Below, one piece after another: positions 1 to 11,325 of a stretch of 64,000 bases of DNA; position 1 is the first letter of the stretch; the number at the start of each line of letters is the position of its first letter. Under the pieces are notes generated by a model, which worked only from the letters and a program-made list of their open reading frames with translations, did no database searches and had not been told where the DNA came from. This stretch comes from Trichuris trichiura (lineage: Eukaryota > Nematoda > Enoplea > Trichinellida > Trichuridae): positions 5,502,001-5,566,000 of the forward strand of contig JBAJFE010000004.1 in NCBI GenBank assembly GCA_037903355.1, given 5' to 3'. The translations under genes were made by a program, and so were the position numbers.

Positions 1-616
1 AAAGGACACTGAAAAGACGCGCAATGAAATGGCATTGAACAATAAGCTAGGAAAGACTAATTTCTTCGACAGTCGTTCATCTTCAAATTTGTTTGATAAC
101 ACATAAAGAAGAGGGCAATAGCCTAAATAGAGGCCATATATGAGCGTTCATTTAACCTATTAGCCCTCCGAACGGACAGAAAGGTTAACAAAAACGAACC
201 GCGCGCACAACCTGAGGCAACAGCTGGTTTGCTGCAAAACTGAACTGCCCATAAGTGGGTCACAACGATCAGGAAATTACGAAAAGCAGCCACTCCATTG
301 GGAAGTCCTATCCACTTGTTTCTAACCAGACAAGACAGGTTTGTCCGCGCGTAAAAGAGAACTTGGCAAACTGTCCAGCTCTGACCCTTTCTCCTTAAGT
401 AATGGGCCAACGTGACACTACCACAGTGACGAATGGTTAGAAGCCGTCTGCACCTTGAACTCTACGTCGCTTTTACTCGTCTGAGTCATAGATTCGGTAC
501 GCCAAATTTAGCAAGGCCATCCTAACGTTTAAGGTAAACAGCCTAATCAGGTCTCCTCCCACGGAGTAAAAAACATTTCCTGCAAATTTGTTTCCATTTT
601 TATGACTATAACTTAC

Positions 617-2451
617 TTGGCAATATTCAAACCAATGAAAAACTGGGCGATGTCCTGATCCGATGACTGCCAAGGTAAACCACGTGCTCTTATCACAGTA
701 CTGCTATCGATGACGTCGTCCTTAGTGCTAAAAAAAGGATGAAAATCAACAGCGTTTCTTGATGGCAGGAAAAGCGGTAATAGCAACCCTAACAAGCGTT
801 TCAGTGATGACAGTTGACCTGCCAGAAAAAAACAGACACTAGAAGATACGGGAACCCAAAACCAGTTGAAAAGCAGATTAAGACCTGCCAGATGCCTACA
901 GCAAATGAACTAAGGCGAAGAAGTAATCACCAGAAGAGGGGATAATCCTAAAAGTCATCCTTAATTTTTAAGGAAATCTGGCAGTCTAAAAGCAATACAT
1001 TCATCTCACCATATACCGTGCTCCAGGACAGCTTTGACCGATTCCGGTTCCTCGAAGCAGTGTATGCCTGCAATGAAAAATGGCCATTGTTGGCCTGACA
1101 GAAGAGCGCAACTGGTAAGGGCAAACTGTATTCCACTACTCTGCAAGCTAAGTCCGACACGGCCGCAGAAGTTCCATAAAATAAACACAAACAATGCCCA
1201 CCTCGTTTAACAGATTCGGCAGCCAAGCGAGCAACTACATTTCCTAAATCGGCTGTTGCGTTGTGACAGGCGAATTCGCCAGAGGTGGGCTCCAGTTCGT
1301 ACACTGAAATATTGCCAATTTGCAATTCAACTACTTCAAATGGTCTAGAATACGGTTAAATTTTATCCGCCATTATTAAACACTTCTCTTTCTCCCCTTT
1401 TGCTTTTGCGCTGAAGACGAGGTAAAGTGAACCCGTGCGCTCGGCAAATTAAGCCATTTTCAGAACAAACGAACGAACTGCGTCCCGCAAAATTATTCGC
1501 TAACAGATAAAGGCGAGAAATTCGTAATTTTCTTTCTTCGTACTTAGAACCGTGCTGTGCGGATACAGCTGACAGACCCATAATGGAAGATTGCGAACTG
1601 CAGCGGCTTTTACAATTTCTTTAGGCGGCACAGCAAGCGCTGCTGCTAGTAGCGAATTCCTACATTTTGAACGATTACTCTGATAGGTAGTGGCCTGAGA
1701 TGAATAAACAAAATCGAAAAACGAAAGCCTGCTAACATTCATGTAGTGTCTAAATTTTTCATCTGTCTAGAAATTATGCAAAGCAGAACAGATAGACAAA
1801 ATCACACGCTTACTATTCATTAGGTCCATCAGAGAGCTGGAGCACTGATTGTTGTTAGCCGTGTTTTTCAACTCTTTGTACAAGTCGCAGAAACGCCAAA
1901 AAAGGCCGTCAAGCCGAATACCTTTATTACATGCTTCAGGGTGAAGTGCCTGCCGCAAGGGTGCCTGACCGACAGTGACCAAAAGTAGGTCATCGTTAGG
2001 CATCTTTGTGCACTCTTCCAGTTGGCAGAGGAGCTGAGCAGAAAAGTCAGTAGCGGCTACCATGGGATGGATCTATGGTACCTTGCTAAGAGTCTTTTGC
2101 AGTGGCATCGACGGCCGAAATACTTCGATGGTGATACCTCGTTGGGCCAGCTGGTCCCAGTTAACCTTGCTCTGGTCACTCGGTTGTACATAGCCATCGT
2201 AAATGCCAATCACCTGCTCCAGCGAACCAATATAAAGCAATAAAAAAGTGACTAACAACGGCTACCTTGCCCTGCAATGGATCGACGACTGCAAACCCTA
2301 TGTAGATTATTTCAGCTTCATCAGCGCCCAAATTTTCACCCTCCATTCCATATGTGACTATGTGCATCCCCAACAGATACCGGAAAGTCTGCTTCACCTC
2401 TTTGACACCATCGACCACTGAATTATTGACATTATCGTTGAGCATGTCCAT
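617..2451 (-). CDS. ESRP: ESRP/fusilli-like epithelial splicing regulator, partial
   Basis: RNA-binding alternative-splicing regulator of the ESRP family (nuclear, known for the family). Exons read on the minus strand: from about 2451 (start uncertain) to 2266, 2213-2082, 2033-1814, 1303-1202, 1067-1010 and 727-617. All junctions are GT/AG and phases agree across each. The first three exons match the DnaQ-like N-terminal region: an acidic GADEAEI stretch, VVDPLQGK, then LLVTVGQ and LRQALHPEA, typical of ESRP. The last exon carries [20 protein letters not shown], the start of RRM1. Introns include 52 nt (2214-2265) and 48 nt (2034-2081). The exon completing RRM1 (a GG..CLN...GRRNGEA-type sequence in the family) is not found at 1-616; either a longer intron runs off the window or the gene is broken here. 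The first Met could be at 2451 or at a nearer ATG around 2366. Sure of the family, unsure of both ends. Confidence 0.85.
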
Positions 2452-2459
2452 AACTTTGA

Positions 2460-3480
2460 CCAGGACGAAATGTTTCAGAAAGAATACGTTGGTCCGGAGG
2501 TCCAGAAAAACTGCTACTGGTTGCCAGAAGGAGACGAGAGAAGGCCTTGAAGCAACTAGGGAACCACGCCACGCACGACCAAATTACCGCGTACCGTAAG
2601 TACAGCTATTATAGTGACCACCACAACCACCCGACACCTACTGAACGCAGAGAATAATGCTCGAGTGCACTGCTTTGATGGCAGAACCGTCTCCTACCTG
2701 CGTGCAACGGGAAATAGCGCTGACACTGTCGTCTCTGTCAACCAATGCTGTCGCAGTTGACTTCGACTTGGCGCAGGCCAAGCTGAACCGGATTTTGCCG
2801 CCAATGAACGTTTGCTGAGCGAAATGCACGTTTACAAATGTCGTTTCGCTGCTACCTGAATTAATCGCGATGCCTTGTCACCGATCTTGCGCTACCCTCA
2901 CAATGATGCTATCCACCTCTGGAGATCGGTTATGTCAACAAGGACGGCTAGTCGACATCACAATGTGAAGCGTACCAATTAACTCACGCCAAACAAAATG
3001 ACTGTCCATCTCGTACAACTTCTCGACGGTGGCGCCAACTGTGAGGTCACGAATTGGTGACATTGTCAATGAGGAACTTGGCCTTAACCACTGCCGGCCA
3101 TAAAAAGACGAATGAACACCAATCCTACTGGATGCATTCATGTTTTGAGCACGTTTTCGTCAAACAGCATGGAATGCTGCTTATCTGTGCGCCGCCTAGC
3201 TGAGATAGTGAAACCACTGTGCAATCAACCTTTTGTTGTATGCACAGGTTGCCCAAACAGTAGACGGCGAAGCAAGTCACGTCCCACGCGTAGAAGATAT
3301 GGCAATTATGTTGGTTCAACATGCGAGCTCCTCTTCTGCCCTGAGAGAAATGCCAATGAATTCGGGAAGACTGCAGCTTGAATACGAAAACCCTTGCAAC
3401 GATTACATGCTTCATATTTGCGCAGCACGCAATTCAGCTATCTTGAATTACCAAATTAAAGGTGAGCAGGACTGGTAGCG
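2460..3480. other. Region 5' of ESRP, no supported gene
   Basis: Both strands hold open stretches of 60-100 codons, for example minus 2638-2829 and 2935-3141 and plus 3112-3381. None resembles a family I know and no consistent splice chain emerged. It could hold upstream ESRP exons or an old transposon remnant. I make no gene call. Confidence 0.3.
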
Positions 3481-5090
3481 TAAACGTGGCTTATTTATTC
3501 ATATTATTTTATACTAAGGTCTCTATTATATCTAAGATCTTATTTTCATGTTTAACTAAAAGATTTCGGAAATACAAGTGGACTGCTGTATCCGTGTTTT
3601 ACAGTTCCGAGACTTTCCGCGGATGGTAATGAATTCAACACATATTACACCTTTATTTGATCGGATATGCCTACGGGAAGGCTGGATTTATAGATAAGGC
3701 GCACAAAACTGATGGTAGTGTCAGTGAGAGAAAATATTGTATTCAACGAATGAAAAAGAGGAGTACAATTTTCCCAACGAGTTGATATAAGAATGTTCGG
3801 ATTCGCTGTAACTTTTCTTTCACTTTGGAGCCATAATTACGTAAAACAAAGGTTACTCGAACATTACATCTGCGTTTCAATGGCAGTTGGTTTGTTAAGC
3901 GAGACAGTTGGTAAGTGGTTAAAGGATAAGCAAATAACGTAGATAAAACAACTATTCACGTGCTTGGCATGGAACGGAGAACTAAGTTGCTAGGTTTCAT
4001 CACCTCCCGTATGGCTTGTGATTTAAATAGTATAGTTTAATTATTTCCAAAATATTCCGTTTAAATTTTTAAAGCTGCAATCGCTGGCGGATACGATGTG
4101 TGACTTGTGCATACATACTCTGTAAAGTGTTCGTAACCACTTTTCAAATTAGCTGTGAACGAGCTTTTACAGTGGCCTCAACACGGCTAACCTGCATTTA
4201 GACATTCATTCATGAATTGAGAAGCGGCACTACAGTTTATCTAGTAACATAGGGTACACGTATGGCCTGCCTTAAGAAGTCCCATTTTAAGAAGTTTCTG
4301 TATTACGGAGAAGCTGAATTTGTACCCGTTTCCTCTTTACGAACGATTTGCGGGGGAGTCATTCGCTCTTACGAAGAAAACGGAAAGGATACAATAGCTA
4401 TTATAAGTTCCCTTCTCAAACGGACGATCAGTCTCGACCGTCTGTGTCTAAGCACGCAAGAATAGGCTACTCTGTCCTGACGGCACTGCGACGTCGTACC
4501 AATAAATGAACTTTCTGTCTTTCTGCAATCCCAGTCCTCAGTTCGTTATCTCACCAATCATTAGTAATTGAAACAACGATACAATTACACTATTTCCAGC
4601 TTGTATGGGACTGTTCTTTACAAATTACTGCTGCTTTCAGTATAGCATTAGGAATTTTCTGGATTTTAGTGTTATTTTCCGTCTCTGGCGTAGCTGAATA
4701 GTTTTCTTCAGGATTCTGGCCCGCTAAAATTCACGTGCTGAACTAATTAATGGAAACTGCTGCCCCACTTTACGAAGACTTCACTTTACGAATAACTTCT
4801 CCAGCCCCATCAATTTTCGTGAAGCTGGGCATATCTGTGTAATTTACAAGCACGCGAAGTTTCATGGCTTCTTATGGAAAAATGGCCCGTTTTTGATGAA
4901 TCACTATTAATGACAAGACTTTCGAGGTTGACCTTGTCTCGTTATTAGCGCCAAGTCTGCACAACTTACTAGACAATATTACTGCCATGATTTGAAGCTG
5001 ACCATGGGAAAAGGTGAGTCCTGAAAACTCAATCATAATTATACAAATCAACGAGAACGGTCACTTTGCTTTGAAATTTGCAAATCTGAC
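3481..5090. other. Intergenic, no supported gene
   Basis: AT-rich. The only item of note is a 67-codon plus-strand frame at 4262-4465, followed about 35 nt after its stop by AATAAA (around 4499-4504). It might be a terminal exon, but its product is not recognisable and no upstream exon was found. Confidence 0.3.
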
Positions 5091-5099
5091 TGAACTAGT

Positions 5100-5850
5100 C
5101 AGGTAAAATCCCCATATTAAAATCAAAGCAGGGGTTCTTCTAAAATTTTTTGCACTATTTTTAACCTGTTTCTTAAATAACGTTTGTTGCATAAACGTTA
5201 AATACGGAGCTTTTGGAACTTTTTTGGCACCCGTCATCAGCGCAATCTGTGCCACCCGTTGGGTCGGTCTTCATGGTTGCAAGCCAGTCCATCCGACCAA
5301 CTTTGGCAGAGACCTTTGAAAATACCGCAAAAAAAATTTAGAGGAAACTTTTTAAAAAACACCCTTAAGAAAAAAAGAAAACAAAATCAAGTGCAAGCGG
5401 GCATGAAAAGGAAGATAGGGCAACGGAAGACGCAGAAGAAAGAAGGCAGAGTAACGGGAAAGAAGGAAGTTTAAACCCGATTTGTTTAAAAACAGACGAG
5501 TAGATATGGTTGTTTGGCTCGCTGTTGCTCTTTGTTAGTGTTGTCGCAGGCGCGGAAGGTCGACTGGGCTCTGGCTGCACCATCTGACTGACTATGTGGA
5601 ACCGAGGTTCGACGGGTCAAGATAGAGCTGACAGCTGAGGTCTCTGCCAAAGTTGGTCAGATGGAGTAGCTTGCGACCATGAAGACCCACCCGACGGGCG
5701 GCACATATTGCGCTAATGACGGGTCTCGGAGAGACCCGAAAGCTCCGTATTCAAAGTTTATGCAAATAAACGTTATTTAAAAACGGGTTGAAAATATCGC
5801 AAAAAAATTTTAGAAGAAACTTTTCAAAAAACACCTTTTAAGAGGAAAAA
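5100..5850. mobile_element. Foldback element with Penelope-like ends (degenerate)
   Basis: About 190 bp at 5100-5290 recurs in inverted orientation at 5650-5840. The arms share the stretch around 'cttcatggttgcaag' and the AT-rich 'aaataacgttt' segment. The right arm contains 'gctaatgac', then a GGGTCTC/GAGACCC hairpin and GAAAGCTCC, a decayed version of the hammerhead-like core of the intact elements. The loop (5330-5640) is low-complexity and purine-rich. No target duplication was identified. Likely an old non-autonomous Penelope-derived foldback. Confidence 0.65.
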
Positions 5851-5889
5851 GGATGGGTTCTTATAAAACCCCACAGACGCACTGGTTAA

Positions 5890-7465
5890 TGAGAACATCT
5901 TGACCTCAACAAGAGCTGTGCGCTTCAACGTGAAAGTGTACTGACTTACCGTCAAACAACAGATACTCATTATAGCGGCTTTGCATTAAGCCGCATGCCC
6001 GCGGCATCAGTAGCTGCTCATATTTTGGCGGCATGCTCGATATTCAATCGGCAATTAGCTAGCGTTTCGTGTTACCGTTGAAGGACTGCTGAAACTTGAG
6101 CCAACTCCCATGCAAATGAATGATTTACGACTGTTATGCCATTGCTGCGATGTTTACTTCCTCTTTGCGAACAATTATCCCATTAATACAACGTCGAATT
6201 ACAAAGGGGCAGAAAAAGAGAGCAGAACGTTGCGCCAGTTGCATGACCGTTTACAAGGCCCATTATTATAAAAAAAAGTTATTTAAAAATCCCATTATTA
6301 TTTTTTCATAGTTCTGCCCTCGTTGCACAAAGAGGCTCATTGATGATATGTATAGAAATGTATTAATATCATCTTGAACGACGGTGTATTATCTTGCAGT
6401 TTTCGAATCAACTATTTTGCTGGGATTTGCACTAAGACTACCTGAAGCAGCTGTCTGCGCCAGGGTCCTGTCACATTCGACCTTCCCAGTTGCTACTGCA
6501 CGTGCTCATCTTCGACTCTGTGTAAAAAACATCATTTGAGGAAAATGGATTGTTTTCGCGCAGAGCTACTTCAGTAATCTCTTCGGAAGTCAGTAAGTTA
6601 AATAACTCTTATTTCTCAACCTACAACTCTGATGATGAGATATCGAAACATGGAGATCCTGACGGCTTTGATTTCTAAATTTCTTTTAATTTTTCAACGC
6701 AACAGCTACGCCATAACTTTCTGTGATGAAAACCAATACGCTCGTTATAAGACGCCCTCTTGTTTCGAGTTTAAAAGTGAATTCATAGATTTCGTAAAGC
6801 TTGAGCAGCCATTATTTTAAAGATATACAGCAATTAACCATTTACCCGGGACGCTTTGGAGCGTTGACATGACATTACAAGTCAAAAATGCGGACATACT
6901 TCATACGGCAATTTCGTTGGATATTTTTGTCAGGCAGCCAGAAAAATGTTCCTCCCGCAAGAAGAGTATACTCAACTATTTGTGGAATGTAGATGGTACG
7001 ACGCGTAGAACTGCCTTGTCCGTCTTAACATGTAAACTGCGGGTGGTTGGTTTAGTTTTCTGCTTTGCTGTAAGAGTAAATTGTTGCTGAGTTATTCAGT
7101 TTGCGAAAGCTCTTATGTTCTAACGGCTATTAAATGCAGAAACGCTTTCAAGAAAACGTGAGTACTGGATTTTTAAACCGAAAATTTGCTTCTGTTGTGT
7201 TCTAATAGATCAAGTAATAACTCAGACTTGCATACTTTAAAAATTTGACAAAGAATAGATGTTAAAATAATTGAAAATTTTAAAAAAATGAAAAACATCG
7301 AAAGCTTCGATTACTTGAATTTTTCGTTTTCTGAACAGTATCAGCGTGAGTAGCATTCGGATAGACGAGATTCTACGGTATCCAGCCCACATAATTGGAT
7401 CAAGTAGACTGACTCCAATAACGTCTGCAATTCGCCTAGGAACTTCGCTGGTAATCTCTTTTACC
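5890..7465. other. Intergenic, no supported gene
   Basis: AT-rich sequence with scattered short open frames, none over 75 codons and none resembling a known protein. I see no RNA gene or clear repeat here. Confidence 0.4.
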
Positions 7466-7663
7466 AGAAAACTTTGCTGAAAACTGGGTGTTTTGTAACG
7501 GGCTGTATTTTCATGGTTGTAAGGTCTTCTGCGGCTTTTCCCGTTTTTTCGTTGTGCTGTTATCTGTAATTAAACTAAAACAACTGCTCTACCAACGGAT
7601 GGATGAGCCGTTATTAAGAAAATGCACAGATATCAACGCACTCAACTTTTTAATGTTCAGAGC

Positions 7664-7691
7664 TTTCGGAACGCTCTAGTTCCGTCGTCAG
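7664..7691 (-). ncRNA. Hammerhead-like core, copy 1 left arm
   Basis: Read on the minus strand: CTGACGA, one C, GGAAC, a 6-nt loop, GTTCC, GAAA. The core boxes match hammerhead ribozymes except for the extra base before stem II. No stem I partner was identified by eye. Confidence 0.5.
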
Positions 7692-7763
7692 TGAGGTGGT
7701 GGAAGTGTTATTCTCCGAACGGTGTTATATAGGCTCACGTAACAATAGGAATGGGGGTCGAGG

Positions 7764-9101
7764 TCAGCGCGGCAGAGAGCAACACTTGGTTTTACTAATC
7801 AGTGGGTCCCAAGCCGAGCTAACCTCTTGTCCTTTGTAACGGTTGATCGTATGGTTATGGCGGATGAAAAGAGCCTCCTTAACCCGGCGGAGATGTAAGT
7901 GGCTCTCGCGACAAATAATCTGCGGTTGTAGGTCGAGCGAGCATTGAGAGGAATGCTCGACGACCGCCGACGCTTTGATCGTCTCTTCTATGATCTTCTC
8001 CGGTTTGAGCTTCTGTGGTCGGCCTCGTCGCGGATTATTTGACCTTTGTCCGTCAGGTTCGGTCAGTCTTCGCATCGCCTCTTTGTATCGGCCGACGTTG
8101 GTCCTGTGTTGGCCGTACCTGTGAAATAAAGTGTTGCCCGTTTCTCCTATGTAGGAGGCGTTGCAACCGCATCTTATCTCATAGACGACGCCAGGTCTCC
8201 TATCAAAGGGAACTGTGATCTTGTCGCTCCTCACCATTGAACGTAAACTGTTGGATGTCGTAAATCGAACCTTGAAATCTAGGGAACGGCTTAATCGTAG
8301 GATTCGTTCCCCGATGCCGTTGTAATAGGGGATAAACAAAATGGGGCGACTATTCGTGATTCCAGTGTTGTCAATGTTATTATTCGCAATGGTATTAGTA
8401 TTATCAGTGTTATTGAGGTTATTATTTTCGTCGTTAGGGGAAGGATTTGAGTGCCGTCTGCATTCAGCGATGATGTGTTTAACCAGAGAGTGTGGGTACC
8501 CATTTTCTGTGAAAGTTTGGAGGATGTATTTTAATTCAGCCGGAAGAAATGCGGGGTCACAGATTGCTAGGGCCCGATCAACCATCCCTATTACAATACC
8601 TCGTTTGATCGATAAAGGATTGTGGGAAGAGAAATGCAGATACCTGTTGGAATGGGTTGGTTTTCTGTAAACGGCGGTCCTTATTTGGTTGCCCTGTTTT
8701 ATCACTAGTACGTCTAAAAAAGGAAGTTTGTTATTTACTTCTGTTTCCATCGTTAACCGTATGTTATTGGGAAAGATACTGTTTAAGCGGCTTAGGAAAG
8801 TCCCCTCCTTGCCCGCGGTGGTAATGGCAAAAATGTCGTCTACGGAACGTTTGAAAAAGATAGGCGCGTCGTCAGAACCTATGCTAGCGAAAGCCTTTTC
8901 TTCGAAATGTTCCATGAAGATTTCCGCTAGAATGGGGGAAAGGGGACTGCCCATAGGAGCACCATCTGTTTGTAAGAAGAACCTGTCTTGGAATCTGAAG
9001 TAATTCCCTTGTTTCATGCAAAAGCTAATCAGTTTTGTTATGTGAAAGAGGTTTAGTTTGGTTTTTAGGGGTCTCGTGGTGTCACGTTTTAGAAGTTTCA
9101 T
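7764..9101 (-). pseudogene. Penelope-like RT / GIY-YIG polyprotein, 5' truncated
   Basis: Open for 445 codons. RT comes first: GAPMGSPLSPILAEIF near residues 48-63, the catalytic box near residues 85-90, and LPFLDVLV with YRKPTHSNRY near 126-155. It ends with a GIY-YIG nuclease (VVYEIRCGC...SYIGETGNT, near 315-335) and the late KEALFIRHN segment. The YVDD box reads SVDD here (FKRSVDDIF); the other two copies in the window keep YVDD. The N-terminal RT (fingers and motif A) is missing because the copy is cut by the inverted arm. In intact elements this protein copies the element RNA into a nicked target. This copy is very probably inactive. Confidence 0.9.
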
Positions 9102-9113
9102 CTAAGAGGTCAA

Positions 9114-9386
9114 TTGTGTAGCTCAAACCGACCACAGAAGCTCAAACCGGAGAAGATCATAGAAGAGACGATCAAAGCGTCAGCGGTCGTCGAGCATTCC
9201 TCTCAATGCTCGCTCGACCTACAACCGCAGATTATTTGTCGCGAGAGCCACTTACAACTCCGCCGGGTTAAGGAGGCTCTTTTCATCCGCCATAACCGTA
9301 CGATCAACTGTGACAAAGGACAAGAGGTTAGCTCGGCTTGGGACCCACTGATTAGTATAACCAAGTGTTGCTCTCTGCCGCGCTGA
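9114..9386 (+). pseudogene. Inverted copy of Penelope-like endonuclease C-terminus
   Basis: Ninety codons repeat the last part of the main copy (LKPEKIIEETIKAS... to ...TKCCSLPR) in the opposite direction, with about five substitutions. It starts abruptly at the junction with the main arm, with no catalytic RT and no GIY-YIG core. It is a structural arm of the insertion, not a gene. Confidence 0.85.
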
Positions 9387-9461
9387 CCTCGACCCCCATT
9401 CCTATTGTTGCGTGAGCCTATGTAACACCGTTCGGAGAATAAGACCTCCTCCACCACCTCA

Positions 9462-9489
9462 CTGACGACGGAACTAGAGCGTTCCGAAA
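9462..9489 (+). ncRNA. Hammerhead-like core, copy 1 right arm
   Basis: CTGACGA at 9462-9468, one extra C, GGAAC (9470-9474) pairing with GTTCC (9481-9485), then GAAA. Mirror of the left-arm motif. Confidence 0.5.
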
Positions 9490-9659
9490 GCTCTGAACAT
9501 TAAAAAGTTGAGTGCGTTGATATCTGTACATTTTCTTAATAACGGCTGATCCATCCGTTGGTAGAGCAGTTGTTTTAGTTTAATTACAGATAATAGCACA
9601 ACGAAAAAACGGGAAAAGCCGCAGAAGACCTTACAACCAAGAAAACTTTGCTCATTTAT

Positions 9660-11080
9660 AATAGCAAGGCAAATAGAACAGTAAACATCAACTCAGATCA
9701 ACAGAACTAGAACAGAACAGCGAGCAAACGGTACACTTCGCGCGTGCAGGGTTAACCGAATAATGACGAGGCGGTTTTTCCAACAAAGTCATTGCGCGGT
9801 TACCAGGGAGGATCCAGAAGAAAAGAAAAAATGAAATCAACTAATAGCGCTTCTTCCTGCTCTCAAACTATCCAGAAGCAACAAGATGGGCTAAAAAGTA
9901 CCTCGTTTAAGTTCAAGAGAGACTGTTATACAGGGAACGGAAACTACCACAATGTAGTTGGCGAAAATGGCCAGGCAGTACGGCAAATAGTCAACCTTCC
10001 TTGCACTCAACGACTTAATTTTTACAGAACCATTGAACTCGTGACCCCTGACTTACATCTACCAAGTACCACAACTGTAGGATAGTCGATGGATGGAGAG
10101 ACATTTGAAACGTTAAAGTTCATTTACTAGAACCAGGTGCTTTGCTAGGTTCTATTGGTAGAAGATAAACAATATTGAATATATTTTGGGCTTTCCTAGG
10201 CAAACGACTTTGAAAGACTGCCATTCTATAACAGTGGAAAGTTGATAGCCTGTTGAGTTGTCGTTACTTAGAAACAGATGGAACACTCTCATTGTATCAA
10301 TACACAGGCTGGAGCCTGTACAGTCCTTGATTATAACTGCCAATGAAGTCATGAAAAACTTGACTCTTTACGTTTCTTTCAGTATAAAATGCGTGCAAGA
10401 AACCTTACATGCACTTGACAACAAATATATGGGTTCCAGTTAGATTTGCGATGAAATCGTCGAATCCTTACCATAAGCACAAGTTGAATGAGAAAATGAA
10501 AACAAGGCAACGAATTTGACAGACAAGACAAAACAGTACACTTTATACACATCATGGCTTATGAGCTTCTAGGAGTTACATCATACTGGTTCCCAAAACA
10601 CAAAAATGCGTTTAAAAAACAATTGTCCAAAAAGTATGAATGATTAAAAGCATCCATGAACATTGAAATATAGCAGCAGATGCCTGCAACTCGGTCTTTT
10701 AATGGATCCTTAAATGTTAATAGCTGTAAAGTGTGTTCCCTAGGCTGTATTTTAATAACAAAGTTAACAATAAAACCAGTTTGAGACAACAAAAAACATT
10801 AACCCTACAAGGTTGGTCTAATATCAGATTCTTGATTATTCAGCTATTCTGGGTAAAGTTTAGACAGTATGATCAAGTTACTAATTTACCTACTCCACGT
10901 TATTAAAAGCAGTATATTTTCTATCAATCGATAGCGGCTTAGTGTTCTTTCTATTTGAAAACATGACACTAATGCTTTAACCGAACACTGCAATGATGAG
11001 ACACGACGTGATACTTTATTACGTTTGCGTTAAGACGGTTTTTACGTTCAAGATGAAACTGCAACACCAATGAATAAAAC
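9660..11080. other. Intergenic, no supported gene
   Basis: Contains a 97-codon plus-strand frame at 9792-10085 and a 77-codon minus-strand frame at 10559-10792. Neither looks like a known protein nor shows convincing splice context. Confidence 0.4.
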
Positions 11081-11148
11081 AAAGCTTCCTATTGGAAAAG
11101 TTTTATTACGGAATTTTTCCCGTTTAATGTGATAAATTACTCCGGAGC

Positions 11149-11176
11149 TTTCGGGTCGACCGAGACCCGTCTTCAG
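11149..11176 (-). ncRNA. Hammerhead-like core, copy 2 left arm
   Basis: Minus strand: CTGAAGA, one C, GGGTC, loop, GACCC, GAAA, followed by the palindrome CTCCGGAG and GTA, a possible NUH cleavage triplet. Confidence 0.5.
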
Positions 11177-11325
11177 CGGTGGTTAGTTATGGATGTAACT
11201 TGTGCGCGTGACTTGAGTCTTCTGTCGTTTTCATGGTTTAAAGCGGGTGTTTTAAAGTTCTCTGTTGGTGGTTTTTCTGTTTGTATGGTGTGTGATTTCT
11301 CTGTTTTTCGCATTTTTTTTCTTTC

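Larger units (their letters stand above)
7479..9639 (-). mobile_element. Penelope-like element copy 1 (inverted-arm form)
   Basis: Retroelement insertion bounded by a perfect 13-bp duplication, agaaaactttgct, at 7466-7478 and 9640-9652. The left part reads on the minus strand and carries truncated RT plus GIY-YIG endonuclease. The right part (about 9115-9639) is an inverted copy of the 3' end, so the two arms face each other with a junction near 9105-9115. The left terminus has an extra roughly 40-nt tail (gaaaactgggtgttttgtaa...), which recurs at other copies in this window. The arms differ at only a few codons, so the insertion looks fairly young. Confidence 0.9.

Noticed and set aside
123..410. 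A 95-codon minus-strand frame as the next ESRP exon
   Set aside because: The sequence does not resemble RRM1 or later ESRP domains, and phases do not fit the exon ending at 617.
1016..1067. Alternative ESRP donor at 1016 (GTATAT)
   Set aside because: It leaves phase 1 and breaks the frame into the RRM1 exon. The donor at 1009 (GTGAGA) restores the conserved residues across the junction.
2354..2599. Plus-strand 81-codon frame and a [18 protein letters not shown] frame in the same place
   Set aside because: They overlap the ESRP first exon on the other strand, contain stops when extended, and resemble no family I can name.
8341..8670. A 109-codon plus-strand frame and others at 8015-9003
   Set aside because: These are the antisense of the Penelope-like RT frame on the minus strand.
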